DNA from: Agreia bicolorata
Lineage (GTDB): Bacteria; Actinomycetota; Actinomycetes; Actinomycetales; Microbacteriaceae
Direction: 5' to 3'
Length of the DNA stretch: 64,000 nt
Assembly (NCBI RefSeq): GCF_000938265.1
Contig: NZ_JYFC01000001.1
Location: forward strand, 496,001-560,000
Shown here: positions 5,635 through 15,820 of the stretch, in pieces
How positions within the stretch are numbered: position 1 is the stretch's first letter
Layout: every line of letters starts with the position of its first letter
The notes under the pieces: model-generated
What the model saw: only the letters and a program-made list of their open reading frames with translations
The model's database searches: none
What the model was told of the DNA's origin: nothing
Position numbers and translations under genes: made by a program

Positions 5635-7176
5635 TCACCGTACCCTCACCCGGGGATCCAGCGCCGCGTATGCGAGGTCGGCGAGGAAGTTGAATGCGAT
5701 GGCCACGATGGCGATCACGATGAAGTAGCCCATGATCGGGTTGAGGTCTGTGCGCCCCAACGCCGTTGCGAAAAGATTGCCCATTCCACTGATGGCAAAG
5801 ACTTTTTCGGTGATGACCGCGCCTCCCAGCAGAGCGCCGACATCCGTCGCCACGATCGTGGCGATGGGAATCAGCATGTTGCGGAACGCGTGCCGCATGA
5901 TCACGGTGCGCTCCGGAAGGCCTTTGGCGCGAGCGGTGCGGATGTAGTCCTGGTTGAGAACCTCGAGCAGGCCGGCACGAGCGTAACGCGTGTACTGCGC
6001 GAAGGAGATGAGCAGCAGGGCGATCGTGGGCAGCAGCAGGTGAGTGAATGAATCGATGCCCGTCACCCACACGTCGCCCGTGAGTCCGGGAGTGCCGGAG
6101 CCCACGGTCGCGATCGGTCGACCGTTGATGCGCCCGCTCTCGACATAGCTCGGCCAGGCCTGCATAAAGCGGTCGAGAAATACCAAGAGCATGCTCACGA
6201 TGCCGGTGATGGCACCCGCTCGAACAGCCTGGCCGCGATCGCTGCCGCCGACAAGGAAGCCCACGACGATTCCGACGACGAGCGCGGCAACCGCGATGAA
6301 GATCAGGGTGAACGCCGACGAGATGGTGAAGAGCCCCTGCAGCACGAAGAACGCGATGTAGACGAAGGCAGCGGTGATCGCCGAAGCAAGTAGCGCGCGA
6401 CGATTCGCCAGGCCTGATACGAGCGAGGTCGTGATGAACACAACACCCGCCAGAACCACCAGCAGCCCGACCGGTCCGAGTCCCGGGAAGAGGAACCAGC
6501 TGGTGAGCGAGACGTAGACGAGCACAGCCCCGGTGGCCACAGCGGAGACACCGAACACGATGAGCCGACGGCGCCGGCTTCCGCCGATGAGAACCATCCA
6601 GATGAGCCCTGCCACCAGCGCGATCACAACGATCAACCACGCGGGTATGGCGGCACCATCCTGTAGAAAGTCGTTGAATCCGATCGCAATGAACTCCTTG
6701 AGGAGCACCGCGATGAGGAAGGACGGCAGCGAGAAGAGGAAGAAGCTGAGGAATGTGGTGGCGATGTCGAAGCCGCTGTACTGGCGCAGGGCGGTGACGA
6801 TACCGATGACGACCCCGAGGATGATCGCGACGACCGTGGCGACGGTCACGAGCTGCAGCGTCGACACCATTGCCGTCGGCAGGATCGTGGCGACCGGAGC
6901 GTTGTCGAGGGTCAGCCCGAGATCGCAGGAGTTCGCGAAGGGAACGAGACACTTGGCGGCGCCCCCGAGCCACAGAAACCATCGGAGGGGCGCGGGAACG
7001 TCGAGATCGAGCGCGGAGACCCGGGCTGCAATCAGCTGCGCCTCGTTGGCGGCGTTACCACCGCGCAGGTCTCTGAGCGGGTCACCCGATCCAGCCGCGA
7101 GAACGTACATGATGAACGACGCGGCGATCAAGATCAGTATCGAGACGCCGATGCGTCTCGCGATGTATGCGGCCAT
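5635..7176 (-). CDS. Oligopeptide/dipeptide ABC transporter permease (DppB type), long form
   Basis: 513 residues against about 310-340 for ordinary DppB. Residues 1-170 match the family N-terminus (MAAYIARRIGVSILIL, first helix, then PLRWFLWL). The C-terminal 140 hold the EAA-like loop (RTARAKGLPERTVIMRHAFRNM) and end AALDPRVRV. Between them about 180 extra residues carry roughly five or six added membrane helices. The start ATG at 7174-7176 fits the family N-terminus better than the in-frame codon 36 nt upstream, although its Shine-Dalgarno is weak. It lies between the binding protein gene and dppC. The extension is not a frameshift artefact, because the frame is open throughout. Confidence 0.92.
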   Translation of the reverse strand: MAAYIARRIGVSILILIAASFIMYVLAAGSGDPLRDLRGGNAANEAQLIAARVSALDLDVPAPLRWFLWLGGAAKCLVPFANSCDLGLTLDNAPVATILPTAMVSTLQLVTVATVVAIILGVVIGIVTALRQYSGFDIATTFLSFFLFSLPSFLIAVLLKEFIAIGFNDFLQDGAAIPAWLIVVIALVAGLIWMVLIGGSRRRRLIVFGVSAVATGAVLVYVSLTSWFLFPGLGPVGLLVVLAGVVFITTSLVSGLANRRALLASAITAAFVYIAFFVLQGLFTISSAFTLIFIAVAALVVGIVVGFLVGGSDRGQAVRAGAITGIVSMLLVFLDRFMQAWPSYVESGRINGRPIATVGSGTPGLTGDVWVTGIDSFTHLLLPTIALLLISFAQYTRYARAGLLEVLNQDYIRTARAKGLPERTVIMRHAFRNMLIPIATIVATDVGALLGGAVITEKVFAISGMGNLFATALGRTDLNPIMGYFIVIAIVAIAFNFLADLAYAALDPRVRVR

Positions 7177-7280
7177 GAACCGGAATTCTCGTAATGTGCC
7201 TGGGCAGGGCACCTTCTAGCCGCGCCGCACAATCGGCGGAGCGGTGGGGGTCGACGAACATAGTCGCACGCCAGGCCTGT

Positions 7281-7314
7281 GAATGGGGAGCGAACGCAGG
7301 TTCGCTCCCCATTC
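7281..7314. terminator. Perfect 15-bp hairpin between binding protein and permease genes
   Basis: GAATGGGGAGCGAAC (7281-7295) and its exact complement (7300-7314) enclose a GCAG loop. It lies 22 nt after the binding-protein stop and about 105 nt before the dppB-type start. There is no T-run. In peptide transporter operons a hairpin here usually trims or stabilises the message so that binding protein exceeds permease. Confidence 0.75.
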
Positions 7315-7335
7315 AGCCTGCGTGCAGGACCTGGG

Positions 7336-9123
7336 CTAGCCCTTCAGGGTCCAGTCCTGGGCGTTCCAGACGATTCCTGTCTGGTTGCCGAAGAACTTGA
7401 TGCCGTCGACCGTTCCGTTCGACGCGAAGAGACCCGGCGCCTGGAACAGCGGAAGACCGTAGAAGTCCTTCGCCGTCTGGGCGTCGATGTCGATCTTCAG
7501 CTTGCTGAGCGCATCGGCGTCGAGCTCCGTCTGAGCCTGGTTGACCATCTCATCGACAGAAGCGTTCGAGTACTTGCTGTAGTTTCCACCACCGGCAGTC
7601 TTGAAGATCTGGGCAAGAGCGGCGTTTCCGGCTCCGGGCGAGATCCAGCCGAAGACGCTCGCGTCGTAGTCTCCGCCGGGCAGCAGCGACGCCCAGTCGG
7701 GCGAACCGGCGTCAACGATGTTGAATCCGGCCTGCGCGGCCGAAGCCTGAATCGCCTGGAAGGAGTCGACGCGGTTCGGGTTGTCGGTGTTGTACAGGAT
7801 GCGCACGGTCGGGGTTGCTCCGGCAAGAAGCGCCTTCGCACCCTCGATGTCGGGCTTGTCGAACGAGTCGTATCCACTCGCGGCGACCGCGTCGCTGTAC
7901 TCCGGGTTGGCGGGAACGAAGATCTGCGAGTTCAGAACCTTCGCATCGGGGTTGACCGGGGTCACGATGGAATCGAGGATCTGCTGACGCGGAATCGTCT
8001 TGAGGAAGGCCTCACGCACCTTCGGGTCCTGGAACACGGGCGAGCCGAAGTTCAGGTCGAGGTGGTCGTACGAGAGCTGGTTGCCCTCGAAGGTCTCGAG
8101 GTTGGCGTTCTTCAGAGCGGTGAGGGTGTCGGCTGATGCCTGCGGGTAGATCGCGTTGACCTCGCCGTTCTGCAGGGCGGTCACCTGAGCGTTCGAGTCA
8201 CCGATGAAGCGAAGTACGAGTTCGTCGTAAGCAGGCTCGTCGGAACCCTTGTATTCGGGGTTCTTACTGAAGGTGATCGACTGCTGCGGCGTGTAGGCCG
8301 AGACGATGAACGGTCCGCTCGAGACCAGCAGCGACTTGTCGTCGGGGAACGATGTGAAGTCGTAGCCGGTGTTCCAGAAGTCGGCTGCAGCCTTCAGGGT
8401 GGCGTTCGGTGCGACGGGGTTCGCCGGGTCACCCTTCGGCGTGTCCTTGAGCGTCTTGATGAAGTCTTCTTCGCTGACGCCGGCCTTGTCTGCCAGAACG
8501 TGGGCCGGCTTGTCGAGCAGGTTGGCCAGCTCCCAGTCGACGAAAGGCTCCGAGTAGGTCAGCGTGAGGCTGAGGTTGTCGTCGGAGACCTCGGGGAAGG
8601 CGGTCTTGTCGAGACCGTCGGTGCTGCCGGCCAGGCTGAAGTACTGGGTACCGCCCGTAACATCGCCCGTTGCCTCGTCGATGGTCGAGTCGTTGTAGTA
8701 GCCGGAGCCGATGGCCCAGCCGACGAGCAGATCATCGGCGGTGATGGGCTTGCCGTCAGACCACTTGAGGTCGTCCTTCAACGTGTACTTGACTGTCAGC
8801 GGGTCATCGGAGACTTTCTCATAGGTGCCGATGTTGTCGTTGTGCTTGACCTGGAACTTGTCGTCAAGAGTGAAGAACCCGCCGAGGCTGGCACCGGCAG
8901 AGGTTCCTGCGGTGCCCGTCAAGTACACGATCATGCCGTTGGTGTCGAGGTTGCCCTGCGGTGTGCTCGAGTTGAACGAGGTCGCCTCGTTCGTAGTGGC
9001 CACCGTGATGGTGCCCTTATTGCCCTTGCTCTGATCCGGAGCCGACGTTGTGCAACCGGACAGCATAAGAGCGCTGGCCGCGGCAAGGGCGATTGCCCCA
9101 ATGCCAATGCGTCTGATTTTCAA
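7336..9123 (-). CDS. Peptide ABC transporter substrate-binding lipoprotein (SBP_bac_5)
   Basis: 595 residues. A lipoprotein signal MKIRRIGIGA...LSGC has Cys24 as the lipidated residue, so the protein is anchored outside the membrane. The body matches family 5 solute-binding proteins: KYTLKDDLKWSDGKPITADD and the later LDLNFGSPVFQDPKVREAF are typical. The start is TTG at 9121-9123, directed by a strong AGGAGG four bases upstream; no ATG is available. It is first in the minus-strand transporter cluster. Likely ligands are oligopeptides; the fold alone does not prove this. Confidence 0.93.
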   Translation of the reverse strand: MKIRRIGIGAIALAAASALMLSGCTTSAPDQSKGNKGTITVATTNEATSFNSSTPQGNLDTNGMIVYLTGTAGTSAGASLGGFFTLDDKFQVKHNDNIGTYEKVSDDPLTVKYTLKDDLKWSDGKPITADDLLVGWAIGSGYYNDSTIDEATGDVTGGTQYFSLAGSTDGLDKTAFPEVSDDNLSLTLTYSEPFVDWELANLLDKPAHVLADKAGVSEEDFIKTLKDTPKGDPANPVAPNATLKAAADFWNTGYDFTSFPDDKSLLVSSGPFIVSAYTPQQSITFSKNPEYKGSDEPAYDELVLRFIGDSNAQVTALQNGEVNAIYPQASADTLTALKNANLETFEGNQLSYDHLDLNFGSPVFQDPKVREAFLKTIPRQQILDSIVTPVNPDAKVLNSQIFVPANPEYSDAVAASGYDSFDKPDIEGAKALLAGATPTVRILYNTDNPNRVDSFQAIQASAAQAGFNIVDAGSPDWASLLPGGDYDASVFGWISPGAGNAALAQIFKTAGGGNYSKYSNASVDEMVNQAQTELDADALSKLKIDIDAQTAKDFYGLPLFQAPGLFASNGTVDGIKFFGNQTGIVWNAQDWTLKG

Positions 9124-9278
9124 TTTTCCTCCTGAGGACTTTCTTGGGCTACCGGATGCCCACTTGACGTTCTCGGAGGCACCCGAAAGGTGATCAGTCG
9201 CGTGGCTGACTACCCAGTACCCTAAAAGGGGGCTGGGTTCTTGCCAAATCCAGCGGGAAAAAGTTACACACTAGAAAC
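9124..9278. promoter_or_regulatory. Divergent promoter region with hairpin
   Basis: Shared upstream region of the binding-protein gene (minus) and the CPBP gene (plus). ACCCAG (9212-9217) and CTGGGT (9233-9238) form an inverted repeat around a CCCT-AAA-AGGG inner pair. On the minus strand it would sit in the leader or promoter of the transporter operon. No convincing -10/-35 pair was assigned. Confidence 0.35.
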
Positions 9279-10142
9279 GTGAAATCGGCATTCCTTGTGC
9301 CGAACGCACAATATTCCCTCTATGTGCGCCCGCCGACGCAAGAAAGAACACCTGTGCCTGTATCCACCCCACCCCCGTGGCGCATCACGCGGCGACGACG
9401 GCTGACGTGGGAGATCGCAATCGTTCTCGGGCTGTCGCTCGGGGCATCCGCCGTCTACTCAATCGTGAGCCTCGCCGCCAAACTCACGGACGACACCCCT
9501 CTCGCGAGCCAGTCGACAGCGCTGAACTCTGCGCAGAGCCCGCGCGAGTGGCTCGATTTCACGTACCAATCGCTGGCCATCTTCTTTGACCTCATCCCCG
9601 TCGCCCTCGTCTTCTACCTGCTGGCTATCTCCGGGCCGAACCCCTTCCGGCGGATCGGCTTCGACCTGCGCTCCCCCGCTCGGGACTCCGCTCGCGGGCT
9701 TCTGCTGGTACTGGTGATCGGTGTGCCGGGAATCGCGCTCTACTTCATCGGTCGGGCCGCCGGCATCACCGTCAACGTCGTTCCCGCGCCGATCGACGCG
9801 TACTGGTGGACTGTCCCCGTGCTGATCGCATCTGCCCTCAGAGCCGCCCTCACCGAGGAATTGATCGTCGTGGGCTACCTCTTCACCCGGCTCAAACAGC
9901 TCGGGTGGCAGAAATGGCAGATCATCCTGAGCGCCGCCGTGCTCCGTGGCAGCTATCACCTCTACCAGGGCATCGGGCCGTTCTTCGGCAACGTGGTCAT
10001 GGGAATCGTCTTCGGCTGGTGTTACCTCCGCTGGGGCCGCACGATGCCTCTCGTCATCGCCCACTGGATCATCGACATCGCCTCGTTCGTCGGCTATGCG
10101 TGGGCCGTGGTGACGTTCCCCGAACTCTTCAGGCTGAGTTAG
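9279..10142 (+). CDS. CPBP family intramembrane metalloprotease
   Basis: 287 residues with about seven hydrophobic segments after a basic stretch (RITRRRRLT, near residues 36-44). LTEELIVVGYLFTRL carries the paired Glu of the EExxx(R) motif of CAAX/bacteriocin-processing (Abi, CPBP) proteases, where the Arg is shifted to TRL. A later GSYHLYQGIG and the HWIIDIASF segment supply the expected His residues. Such proteins cleave or protect membrane substrates; the target here is unknown. The GTG at 9279 has only a weak Shine-Dalgarno, so a start near 9354 is possible. The 3' end overlaps the convergent pentapeptide-repeat gene by 4 nt. Confidence 0.85.
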   Translation: MKSAFLVPNAQYSLYVRPPTQERTPVPVSTPPPWRITRRRRLTWEIAIVLGLSLGASAVYSIVSLAAKLTDDTPLASQSTALNSAQSPREWLDFTYQSLAIFFDLIPVALVFYLLAISGPNPFRRIGFDLRSPARDSARGLLLVLVIGVPGIALYFIGRAAGITVNVVPAPIDAYWWTVPVLIASALRAALTEELIVVGYLFTRLKQLGWQKWQIILSAAVLRGSYHLYQGIGPFFGNVVMGIVFGWCYLRWGRTMPLVIAHWIIDIASFVGYAWAVVTFPELFRLS

Positions 10143-10981
10143 GCCCCGGGCGCCTTCGGCTCCTCGTCGTCGTCCGGCTCGACGGCACTCTCTTCACCGG
10201 CCCCGTCTTCACCGGCAACGATGGCGGGCCTGCGTCGCGAGATGACCATCGCCGCGACGCCCAATGCGAGTACAACGACCGCTCCGCCGCCGACAGCCGC
10301 GACGAGTCCCCAGTCGGTGGGCTGTCTCGTCGATGCGGTGGTACCCGTCGTGGTCGGCTCGTCGGTGAACAGTGGCGTCGGCGCCTCGGTCGCCTCGGGA
10401 TGCGGAGTCACCTGGATCTTGACGACAGCAATCGCCGTGCCATTAGACGACGAGAACTTGCACACCATGCCGGAATCGCCGATGGGAAACACGGTGCCGG
10501 AGACGACAGGAACGTCGACGATCATGCAATCACCCGCGGTGAGGCCGGCAGGAACCACGGGGGCAAAGTTGATGGGGGCGCCGTTCGCGTCGGTGGCCTC
10601 GGCCGTGATGGTGCCCGGCAGGATGCCCGCATCCGTGAAATCGGCACCATCGACCTGGGCGTCGGTGAAATTAGCGCCCTCGATGTTCGCGCCGGTGAAG
10701 TTCGCCGCCTGCAGCTTCGAACCCGACAGATTCGCACCGGCCAGGTTCGCACCCATGAAGGCGGCCTGGCCCATGCTCGTTCCGCCGAAGTCGACTCCGG
10801 CGCACTGGCTGCCACCCGCGGGCGCGCCGTCTGTGACCTGCTGCACGACGCATCCGCCCTCGTCGTAGAAGACCTCCGCGTTCGCTGCCGTCGCCGGAGC
10901 GGCGGCGAGGGCGAGAGTTCCCAGCGTCACCGCAACGATCATCGGAATTCGGCCGCGCTGTATCGCAAATCGTCTCGCCAT
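10139..10981 (-). CDS. Secreted pentapeptide-repeat protein with C-terminal membrane anchor
   Basis: 280 residues. An N-terminal signal sequence ends near APATAANA. Residues about 70-115 are consecutive A(N/D)LxG-type pentapeptides (GANLAGANLSGSKLQAANF and so on), which fold as a right-handed beta-helix. A second extracellular region rich in Thr/Pro (about 195-220) leads to one membrane helix and a short basic then acidic tail. The topology suggests a cell-surface protein anchored by its C-terminus. Function is unknown. It is not a Qnr-type quinolone protein, because the repeat block is too short. Confidence 0.8.
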   Translation of the reverse strand: MARRFAIQRGRIPMIVAVTLGTLALAAAPATAANAEVFYDEGGCVVQQVTDGAPAGGSQCAGVDFGGTSMGQAAFMGANLAGANLSGSKLQAANFTGANIEGANFTDAQVDGADFTDAGILPGTITAEATDANGAPINFAPVVPAGLTAGDCMIVDVPVVSGTVFPIGDSGMVCKFSSSNGTAIAVVKIQVTPHPEATEAPTPLFTDEPTTTGTTASTRQPTDWGLVAAVGGGAVVVLALGVAAMVISRRRPAIVAGEDGAGEESAVEPDDDEEPKAPGA

Positions 10982-11021
10982 GCTGAGAGGCTACCGCACC
11001 CGCAGAAACGGCGACGTGCTG

Positions 11022-13907
11022 CTACTCGAACGCCTCGGGCGGCGGGCAGGAGCACACGAGGTTACGGTCTCCCCATGCCTGGTCGATGCGCCTCACGGGA
11101 GGCCAGTACTTCGAGCGGATGAGCGATCGCACGGGGTAGACGGCCGTCTCGCGGTCGTAGGGGTGCGTCCACTCGCCCTCGACGACGGACTGCGCGGTGT
11201 GCGGTGCGTTGCGCAGAGGGTTGTCGTCGGCTGGCCAGACGCCTGCAGCGACCTGCATGGCCTCGCCCTTGATCGCGATCATCGCGTCGATGAATCGGTC
11301 GATCTCGGTGAGGTCCTCGCTCTCGGTCGGCTCGACCATCAGGGTGCCCGCCACCGGGAAGCTCATCGTGGGCGCGTGGAAGCCGTAGTCGATCAGGCGC
11401 TTGGCCACATCGTCGACCGAGACCCCCGTCGACGCCGTGAGCGGGCGGATGTCGATGATGCACTCGTGCGCCACCAGTCCGTTGTCTCCGGCGTACAGCA
11501 CCGGGAAGTGCTCCGAGAGCCGGGCCGCGACGTAGTTGGCCGAAAGAACGGCCGCACCCGTCGCATCCGCGAGGCCCTGCGAACCCATCATGCGCACGTA
11601 CGACCAGCTGATGGGCAGGATGCTCGGGCTGCCGTACGGCGCTGCCGAGATCGGCCCACCGGCGTGCACCACGGTGCCGCCTCCGGCAAGCGGATGCGAT
11701 GCATCCTGCGCCTGGGCATGGCCCGGCAGGAAGGGCGCGAGATGCGCCTTCGCTGCGACGGGCCCGACACCGGGGCCTCCGCCGCCGTGAGGGATGCAGA
11801 AGGTCTTGTGCAGGTTGAGGTGCGAGACGTCGCCGCCGAAGTCGCCGAACCGCGCGAAGCCCAGCAGGGCGTTGAGGTTCGCTCCATCGACGTAGACCTG
11901 TCCCCCGGCGGCGTGCACCAGGCGGCAGATCTCCGCGACCTCGTGCTCGTACACCCCGTGCGTCGACGGATAGGTGATCATGAGGGCTGCGAGCGACTCG
12001 GCGTGCAGTTCAATCTTGGCCCGCAGGTCGTCTACGTCGACATTGCCGTTCTCGTCACATGCGACGACGACGACCTTCATGCCCGCGAGCACCGCGGAGG
12101 CGGCATTCGTGCCGTGCGCGCTCGACGGAATGAGGCAGACGGTGCGCTCGAACGATCCATTCGAGTGGTGGTAGCCGCGGATGGCGAGGAGACCTGCGAG
12201 CTCACCCTGGCTTCCCGCATTCGGCTGAAGCGACACGGAGTCGTAGCCCGTGACCTCGGCCAGCCACGTCTCGAGCTGCGAGATGAGAGTGAGATAGCCC
12301 TCGACATCGACTCGCGGCGCGAACGGGTGCAGGGCACCGAACTCGGGCCAGGTGACGGCCTCCATCTCGGTGGCCGCGTTCAGCTTCATCGTGCACGAAC
12401 CGAGCGGGATCATGCCGCGGTCGAGCGCGTAGTCGTAGTCGGCGAGGCGCTTGAGGTAGCGCATCATGCTCGTCTCCGAGCGGTGCGTGTTGAAGACCTC
12501 GTGCGTGAGGTAGTCGCTCGTGCGCAGGATGTGCTCAGGCAGGCTCTCGGCGAGCTGCTCGGCATCGCTCGCGGCCGCCACACCGAAGAGCCCGAGCACC
12601 GTGTCGATGTCGACAGAGGTCGTGGTCTCGTCGACCGACACTCCGATCGTGTCGTCGTCGGCCACGTTCAGCAGGTAGCCACCGGCGTGGGCCTGCGCGG
12701 CGATCTCAGCGGCGCGACCGGGCACCCGCACCTGGATCGTGTCGAAGAATTCCTCGTGAACGAGCTCCGCACCGGCCGCCTCGAGGGCGCTGGCGAGCCG
12801 ACGCGCGGTGTCGTTGACGTCGAGGGCGATGCGCTGCAGCCCCTCCGGCCCGTGATACACCGCGTACATTCCGGCCATCACGGCGAGAAGCACTTGGGCG
12901 GTGCAGATGTTCGACGTGGCCTTCTCTCGGCGGATGTGCTGCTCGCGCGCCTGCAGGCTGAGCCGGTAGGCGGGGTGGCCCGAGGCATCCTGGCTCACGC
13001 CCACGAGGCGGCCCGGAAGCTGACGCTCGAGCCCTGAGCGCACGGCCATGTAGCCGGCGTGCGGGCCACCGAAGCCCATGGGAACGCCGAATCGCTGGCT
13101 CGTGCCGACGGCGACGTCGGCCCCGAGTTCGCCGGGAGAGGTGATGAGCGTGAGGGCGAGTAGATCGGCGGCGACCACGGCGAGACCGCCGGATGCGTGA
13201 ACCGCCTCGATCACGTCGCGCGGGTCCCAGACACGGCCGGATGCACCGGGGTACTGAATGAAGGCGCCGAATCCGGTGGCGAGGGGGTGGTCGTGCGACG
13301 CCGGGTGATCGACGCGGTCGAGGGTGAGCTCGACGATCTCGATGCCCACGGCGTCGGCGCGCGAACGCAGAAGCGCCTTGGTCTGGGGCAGAGCGTCGGC
13401 GTCGACGAGAAAGACGTTGGAGGTCGACTTCGATGCGCGACGAGCGAGCAGCATGCCCTCGACGACGGCCGTGGCCTCGTCGAGCATGGACGCGTTGGCC
13501 GTCGACAGACCGGTGAGATCGGCCACCATGGTCTGGAAGTTGATGAGCGCCTCGAGGCGACCCTGCGAGATCTCCGGCTGATAGGGCGTGTACGCCGTAT
13601 ACCAGCTGGGGTTCTCGAGCACGTTTCGGCGGATCACCGCGGGCGTGATGGTGTCGTAGTAGCCGAGCCCGATCATCGAGCGGTTCACCGTGTTGTGCGA
13701 CGCCAACGCGCGAAGCTCGGCGATGGTCTCGCGCTCGGTCGCGGCGGCCGGGATGGCCTCAGCACGGTGGGTTTCGCTCAGCTGGATTGATCCGGGGATC
13801 GCCGCGCGCACGAGCGCGTCGACCGATTCGTAGCCGAGGCGGGCGAGCATAACGGCCTGCGCGCTGTCATCGATGCCGATATGACGCGCGGTGAAAGGAA
13901 GCGACAT
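11022..13907 (-). CDS. gcvP: Glycine dehydrogenase (aminomethyl-transferring), P-protein
   Basis: 961 residues, the size of a single-chain P-protein. It decarboxylates glycine with PLP and passes the aminomethyl group to lipoyl-GcvH. The N-terminus [17 protein letters not shown] is typical, and [18 protein letters not shown] contains the PLP lysine with the glycine-rich loop. I placed the start at the ATG 13905-13907, 7 nt after the gcvH stop, although the frame stays open further upstream. It is the third gene of gcvT-gcvH-gcvP. A 685-codon frame on the opposite strand is only a high-GC shadow. Confidence 0.97.
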   Translation of the reverse strand: MSLPFTARHIGIDDSAQAVMLARLGYESVDALVRAAIPGSIQLSETHRAEAIPAAATERETIAELRALASHNTVNRSMIGLGYYDTITPAVIRRNVLENPSWYTAYTPYQPEISQGRLEALINFQTMVADLTGLSTANASMLDEATAVVEGMLLARRASKSTSNVFLVDADALPQTKALLRSRADAVGIEIVELTLDRVDHPASHDHPLATGFGAFIQYPGASGRVWDPRDVIEAVHASGGLAVVAADLLALTLITSPGELGADVAVGTSQRFGVPMGFGGPHAGYMAVRSGLERQLPGRLVGVSQDASGHPAYRLSLQAREQHIRREKATSNICTAQVLLAVMAGMYAVYHGPEGLQRIALDVNDTARRLASALEAAGAELVHEEFFDTIQVRVPGRAAEIAAQAHAGGYLLNVADDDTIGVSVDETTTSVDIDTVLGLFGVAAASDAEQLAESLPEHILRTSDYLTHEVFNTHRSETSMMRYLKRLADYDYALDRGMIPLGSCTMKLNAATEMEAVTWPEFGALHPFAPRVDVEGYLTLISQLETWLAEVTGYDSVSLQPNAGSQGELAGLLAIRGYHHSNGSFERTVCLIPSSAHGTNAASAVLAGMKVVVVACDENGNVDVDDLRAKIELHAESLAALMITYPSTHGVYEHEVAEICRLVHAAGGQVYVDGANLNALLGFARFGDFGGDVSHLNLHKTFCIPHGGGGPGVGPVAAKAHLAPFLPGHAQAQDASHPLAGGGTVVHAGGPISAAPYGSPSILPISWSYVRMMGSQGLADATGAAVLSANYVAARLSEHFPVLYAGDNGLVAHECIIDIRPLTASTGVSVDDVAKRLIDYGFHAPTMSFPVAGTLMVEPTESEDLTEIDRFIDAMIAIKGEAMQVAAGVWPADDNPLRNAPHTAQSVVEGEWTHPYDRETAVYPVRSLIRSKYWPPVRRIDQAWGDRNLVCSCPPPEAFE

Positions 13908-13914
13908 CGGTGTG

Positions 13915-14286
13915 CTACTCCCCCAGCAGTGCGGTGTACTCGTCGAACGACAGCAGCGGCGGCAGCTCGGTGAACTCGATCTTGATGAGCCAGCCCTCGC
14001 CCAGCGGGTCGCTGTTGACCAGCTCGGGGGTGTCCTCGACGGCGGAGTTCTTCTCAAGAACCGTTCCGTCGACGGGGGCGAAGAGTTCACCCACCGACTT
14101 GGTCGACTCGATCTCGCCGACGATCGCGCCGGAGGCGAGGGTCGTTCCTACGTCGGGCAGGTCGACGAAGACGACGTCGCCCAGCTTCTCAGCCGCGTAG
14201 GCGGTGATGCCGACGGTGGCGGTGGTGCCCTCGACGAGCACCCACTCGTGCTCGCTGGTGTACTGCAGTTCGCTTTCGGTAGCCAT
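13915..14286 (-). CDS. gcvH: Glycine cleavage system H protein
   Basis: 123 residues. The lipoylation site is Lys63 in [13 protein letters not shown], the conserved ESxKS motif. The lipoyl arm carries the aminomethyl intermediate from GcvP to GcvT and then to the dihydrolipoyl dehydrogenase. It lies 4 nt after gcvT and 7 nt before gcvP, so the three genes are one operon under the glycine riboswitch. Confidence 0.97.
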   Translation of the reverse strand: MATESELQYTSEHEWVLVEGTTATVGITAYAAEKLGDVVFVDLPDVGTTLASGAIVGEIESTKSVGELFAPVDGTVLEKNSAVEDTPELVNSDPLGEGWLIKIEFTELPPLLSFDEYTALLGE

Positions 14287-14290
14287 GGGT

Positions 14291-15439
14291 TCAGTCTTTC
14301 TTCGCGCGGTAGAACGGGAGGGGGGTGACGCGGTAGCTCAGGCGCTTGCCGCGGATGTCGATGCTGACGACCGTGTCGGGCGCCGCGAACGACGCATCGA
14401 CGTAGGCCATGGCGATAGGGATGCCGAGGGTCGGCGACAGGGCACCGCTCGTCACGACGCCGATGGCTTCCGTGGAGTCATCGGAGGCGAAGACCTCGTA
14501 GTCTGCCCGCGCGGCCCGCTTGCCGTCGGCGACCAGGCCAACCAGCGTGCGCGCATCCGGGGCAGGGCCGGACTCGACGGCCTCGCGACCCACGAAGTCG
14601 CCCTTCGTCGCCGTGGCGACGACGCGGCCGAGGCCCGCCTGCACGGGGAAGGTTTCGGTGCCGAGCTCGTGGCCGTAGAGAGGCATGCCCGCCTCGAGAC
14701 GCAGGGTGTCGCGGCTTGCAAGCCCGGCGGGAACGAGTCCGAGCGGGGCCCCGGCTTCGGTGAGCGCGTTCCAGAGCTCTTCGGCGTGGCCGGGGCTGAC
14801 GTAGAGCTCGAAGCCGTCTTCGCCGGTGTAGCCGGTGCGGGCGATCAGTACGGGCTGCGTGCGGAACGACCCCGGCAGCGCGCGGTAATACTTGAGCTCG
14901 CCGAGCTTCTCCGCCACGTCGCGCCCATCGGGATGGCCGCCTTCGATGGCGAACCCGTCGGTCGCGACGAGAATCTCGCGTGAGCGCGGACCCTGAACGG
15001 CGATGAGTGCGAGCTCGTCGCTCTCGTCGAAGACCTCGCACTCGAACGGCGCGGTGCGGTCGGTCAACTCGGCGGCGACGACCTCTCTGTTCGAGGCGTT
15101 GGCCACGACCATGAACCGGTCGTCGCCCGTGCGGTACACGACGACATCGTCGATGATTCCGCCCGTTCGGTCGAGCAGCAGGCTGTACTTCGCCTGACCC
15201 ACGGTCGTCGCCGACAGCTTGCCGGCCAGCGCGTAGTCAAGGGCGTCTGCCGCCTCAGGCCCGACGATGAAGATCTCGCCCATGTGCGAGAGGTCGAAGA
15301 TGCCAGCGGCGGTGCGCACGGCGTGGTGCTCGGCAAGGTCGCTCGAGTAGCGCACCGGCATCTGCCAGCCGGCGAAGTCGGTGAAGCTCGCACCAGCATC
15401 CACATGGATGCGGTTGAGCGGGGAATATCTATCGGTCAC
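14291..15439 (-). CDS. gcvT: Glycine cleavage system T protein (aminomethyltransferase)
   Basis: 382 residues from a GTG at 15437-15439 with GGAG five bases upstream. [20 protein letters not shown] is the family N-terminus, and LFDLSHMGE-type ([11 protein letters not shown]) and [11 protein letters not shown] blocks follow. It transfers the methylene group to tetrahydrofolate and releases ammonia. It is first of the operon, immediately downstream of the riboswitch and its hairpin. A longer open frame to 15559 runs through the riboswitch and is rejected as the start. Confidence 0.97.
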   Translation of the reverse strand: MTDRYSPLNRIHVDAGASFTDFAGWQMPVRYSSDLAEHHAVRTAAGIFDLSHMGEIFIVGPEAADALDYALAGKLSATTVGQAKYSLLLDRTGGIIDDVVVYRTGDDRFMVVANASNREVVAAELTDRTAPFECEVFDESDELALIAVQGPRSREILVATDGFAIEGGHPDGRDVAEKLGELKYYRALPGSFRTQPVLIARTGYTGEDGFELYVSPGHAEELWNALTEAGAPLGLVPAGLASRDTLRLEAGMPLYGHELGTETFPVQAGLGRVVATATKGDFVGREAVESGPAPDARTLVGLVADGKRAARADYEVFASDDSTEAIGVVTSGALSPTLGIPIAMAYVDASFAAPDTVVSIDIRGKRLSYRVTPLPFYRAKKD

Positions 15440-15471
15440 GAGTTCTCCAGGGCGCAGTGGGTATTGCGGAT

Positions 15472-15489
15472 CCCGGGTGTGAACCCGGG
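15472..15489 (-). terminator. Expression-platform hairpin of glycine riboswitch
   Basis: CCCGGGT and ACCCGGG (15472-15478 and 15483-15489) form a perfect 7-bp stem with a 4-nt loop directly after aptamer 2 and 33 nt before the gcvT start. There is no U-run. It can act as a terminator or anti-structure for the riboswitch. Confidence 0.6.
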
Positions 15490-15697
15490 CAGTCAAGAAC
15501 TCCCCCTCTGTCATCTGTGCCTGAGAGCTTCGACACTGCGCATCGGCAGCGGCTTTCACCGTGGGCGGATCGTCGGACTTGTCGTTCGAGATCTCTTTTC
15601 AGAGTGGCCTGTTCGATGCGGTACACGTACCTGAGAGATTGGTGGGGAGAATTGCTCCTTCGGTGCCTGCCGAGGTGATCGGCGGGCTCTCCCGCAT
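15489..15697 (-). ncRNA. Tandem glycine riboswitch
   Basis: The minus-strand RNA begins GCGGGAGAG and shows the two signature halves of glycine aptamers. Aptamer 1 has GGCACCGAAGGAGCAA followed by CCAATCTCTCAGG. Aptamer 2 has GGTGAAAGCC followed by AGCTCTCAGGCA and GACAGAGGGGG. The arrangement directly upstream of gcvT is the classic context, in which bound glycine turns the cleavage operon on. Ends are approximate. Confidence 0.92.
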
Positions 15698-15752
15698 CGC
15701 GTGATGTCGGCCCGATATTCGTTTGTGCGGCCAGCCTAGCAACATACGGCTC

Positions 15753-15776
15753 ACGCGTTGCGCGGCGCGAACGCGT
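15753..15776. promoter_or_regulatory. Palindrome between gcv operon and HTH gene
   Basis: ACGCGTT (15753-15759) and AACGCGT (15770-15776) separated by 10 bp. It lies upstream of both divergent transcription units and is a candidate operator for the LysR-like HTH protein or another factor. Confidence 0.35.
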
Positions 15777-15820
15777 AATCTGAAGGCGACCGGGCGATGT
15801 GCGCAGTCAGGACGGATTTT

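Noticed and set aside
10980-13037. 685-codon plus-strand frame
   Set aside because: Antisense shadow of gcvP caused by high GC third positions.
15440-15559. Upstream gcvT start
   Set aside because: The extension would translate the riboswitch; the GTG at 15439 has a proper Shine-Dalgarno and family N-terminus.
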